The position numbers were made by a program, and so were the translations under genes. Below are positions 51,648 through 51,671 of a stretch of 51,671 nucleotides of DNA, in pieces (position 1 is the first letter of the stretch; each line of letters begins with the position of its first letter). The notes under the pieces are model-generated. The model saw nothing but the letters and a program-made list of their open reading frames with translations. It had not been told where the DNA came from and did not search any database. This stretch comes from Archangium sp. (GTDB lineage: Bacteria > Myxococcota > Myxococcia > Myxococcales > Myxococcaceae). The stretch is from contig JAUYRZ010000100.1 of the NCBI GenBank assembly GCA_030695565.1, positions 1-51,671 on the forward strand, read 5' to 3'.

Positions 51648-51671
51648 CCTCTCCCTGCGAGCGGGGAGAGG
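51648..51671. repeat. Palindromic repeat after fliA (cut by the window end)
   Basis: CCTCTCCC (51648-51655) / GGGAGAGG (51664-51671) stem with an eight-base loop, 12 bases after the fliA stop. Confidence 0.8.

Noticed and set aside
1-51671. CRISPR array, tRNA or rRNA genes, insertion sequences
   Set aside because: Looked for regular direct repeats with spacers, tRNA-like cloverleafs and transposase reading frames; nothing convincing was found.

Overview
The window is a GC-rich stretch of about 51.7 kb with densely packed genes, overlapping stop/start codons and many GTG starts. It most likely comes from a flagellated member of the Myxococcota near the Myxococcaceae. Two things point there. 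A complete Frz chemosensory operon is present in the Myxococcus xanthus order frzA-B-CD-E-G-F, with a divergent tandem-receiver gene frzZ. A secreted peptidase-like lipoprotein also ends in a MYXO-CTERM-type tail. The taxonomic call is an inference from gene content; no search was run.

Layout. Positions 1-1859 hold nrfH (cut by the window edge) and nrfA, for respiratory nitrite reduction to ammonium. Positions 1914-10239 are a mixed housekeeping block: a VanY-like lipoprotein, an unknown protein, leucyl aminopeptidase, an orphan beta-class DNA methyltransferase, a YqhQ/DUF1385 membrane protein, an unknown coiled-coil protein, D-lactate dehydrogenase and ribosomal protein L31. Positions 10294-18046 are the frz locus. 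Positions 18231-24448 carry a peptidoglycan-binding protein, a B12-type radical SAM protein, an NlpC/P60-like protein, a membrane protein and a PAS/GAF histidine kinase.

Positions 24724-51636 are a large flagellar cluster on the + strand. It opens with two receiver-less AAA+ sigma-54-type activators that flank an exported TPR-like protein. It then runs flgB, flgC, fliE, fliF, fliG, fliH, fliI, a motE/ylxF-like gene, fliK, flgD, flgE, flbD, motA, motB, fliL, fliM, fliN, fliO, fliP, fliQ, fliR, flhB, flhA, flhF, flhG, fliA. The run is broken only by two genes on the opposite strand: a 2-oxoglutarate/Fe(II) oxygenase between motA and motB, and a zinc alcohol dehydrogenase between flhB and flhA. 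No flagellin, hook-associated, L/P-ring or distal-rod gene is present, and no fliJ is recognisable.

How it fits together. A sigma-54 promoter-like site precedes the first activator, and the cluster ends in a sigma-28 gene, so a sigma-54 to sigma-28 cascade is likely. The second activator lacks the GAFTGA loop that contacts sigma-54, so it may act as an antagonist, partner or sigma-70-type regulator. The frz locus, which controls gliding reversals in M. xanthus, here lies about 6.7 kb from a flagellar cluster with motor, switch and export genes, so its output in this organism is an open question.

Two families of short dispersed repeats run through the window. One is a palindrome (CCCTCTCCC / GGGAGAGGG followed by TCGGGGTGAGGGGCC), mostly between genes, with one copy encoding the C-terminus of FrzG. 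The other (CCGTTCGCCCCGAGCG type) occurs once between genes and as a tandem pair inside the fliH reading frame. No rRNA, tRNA, CRISPR array, transposase or prophage gene was seen.
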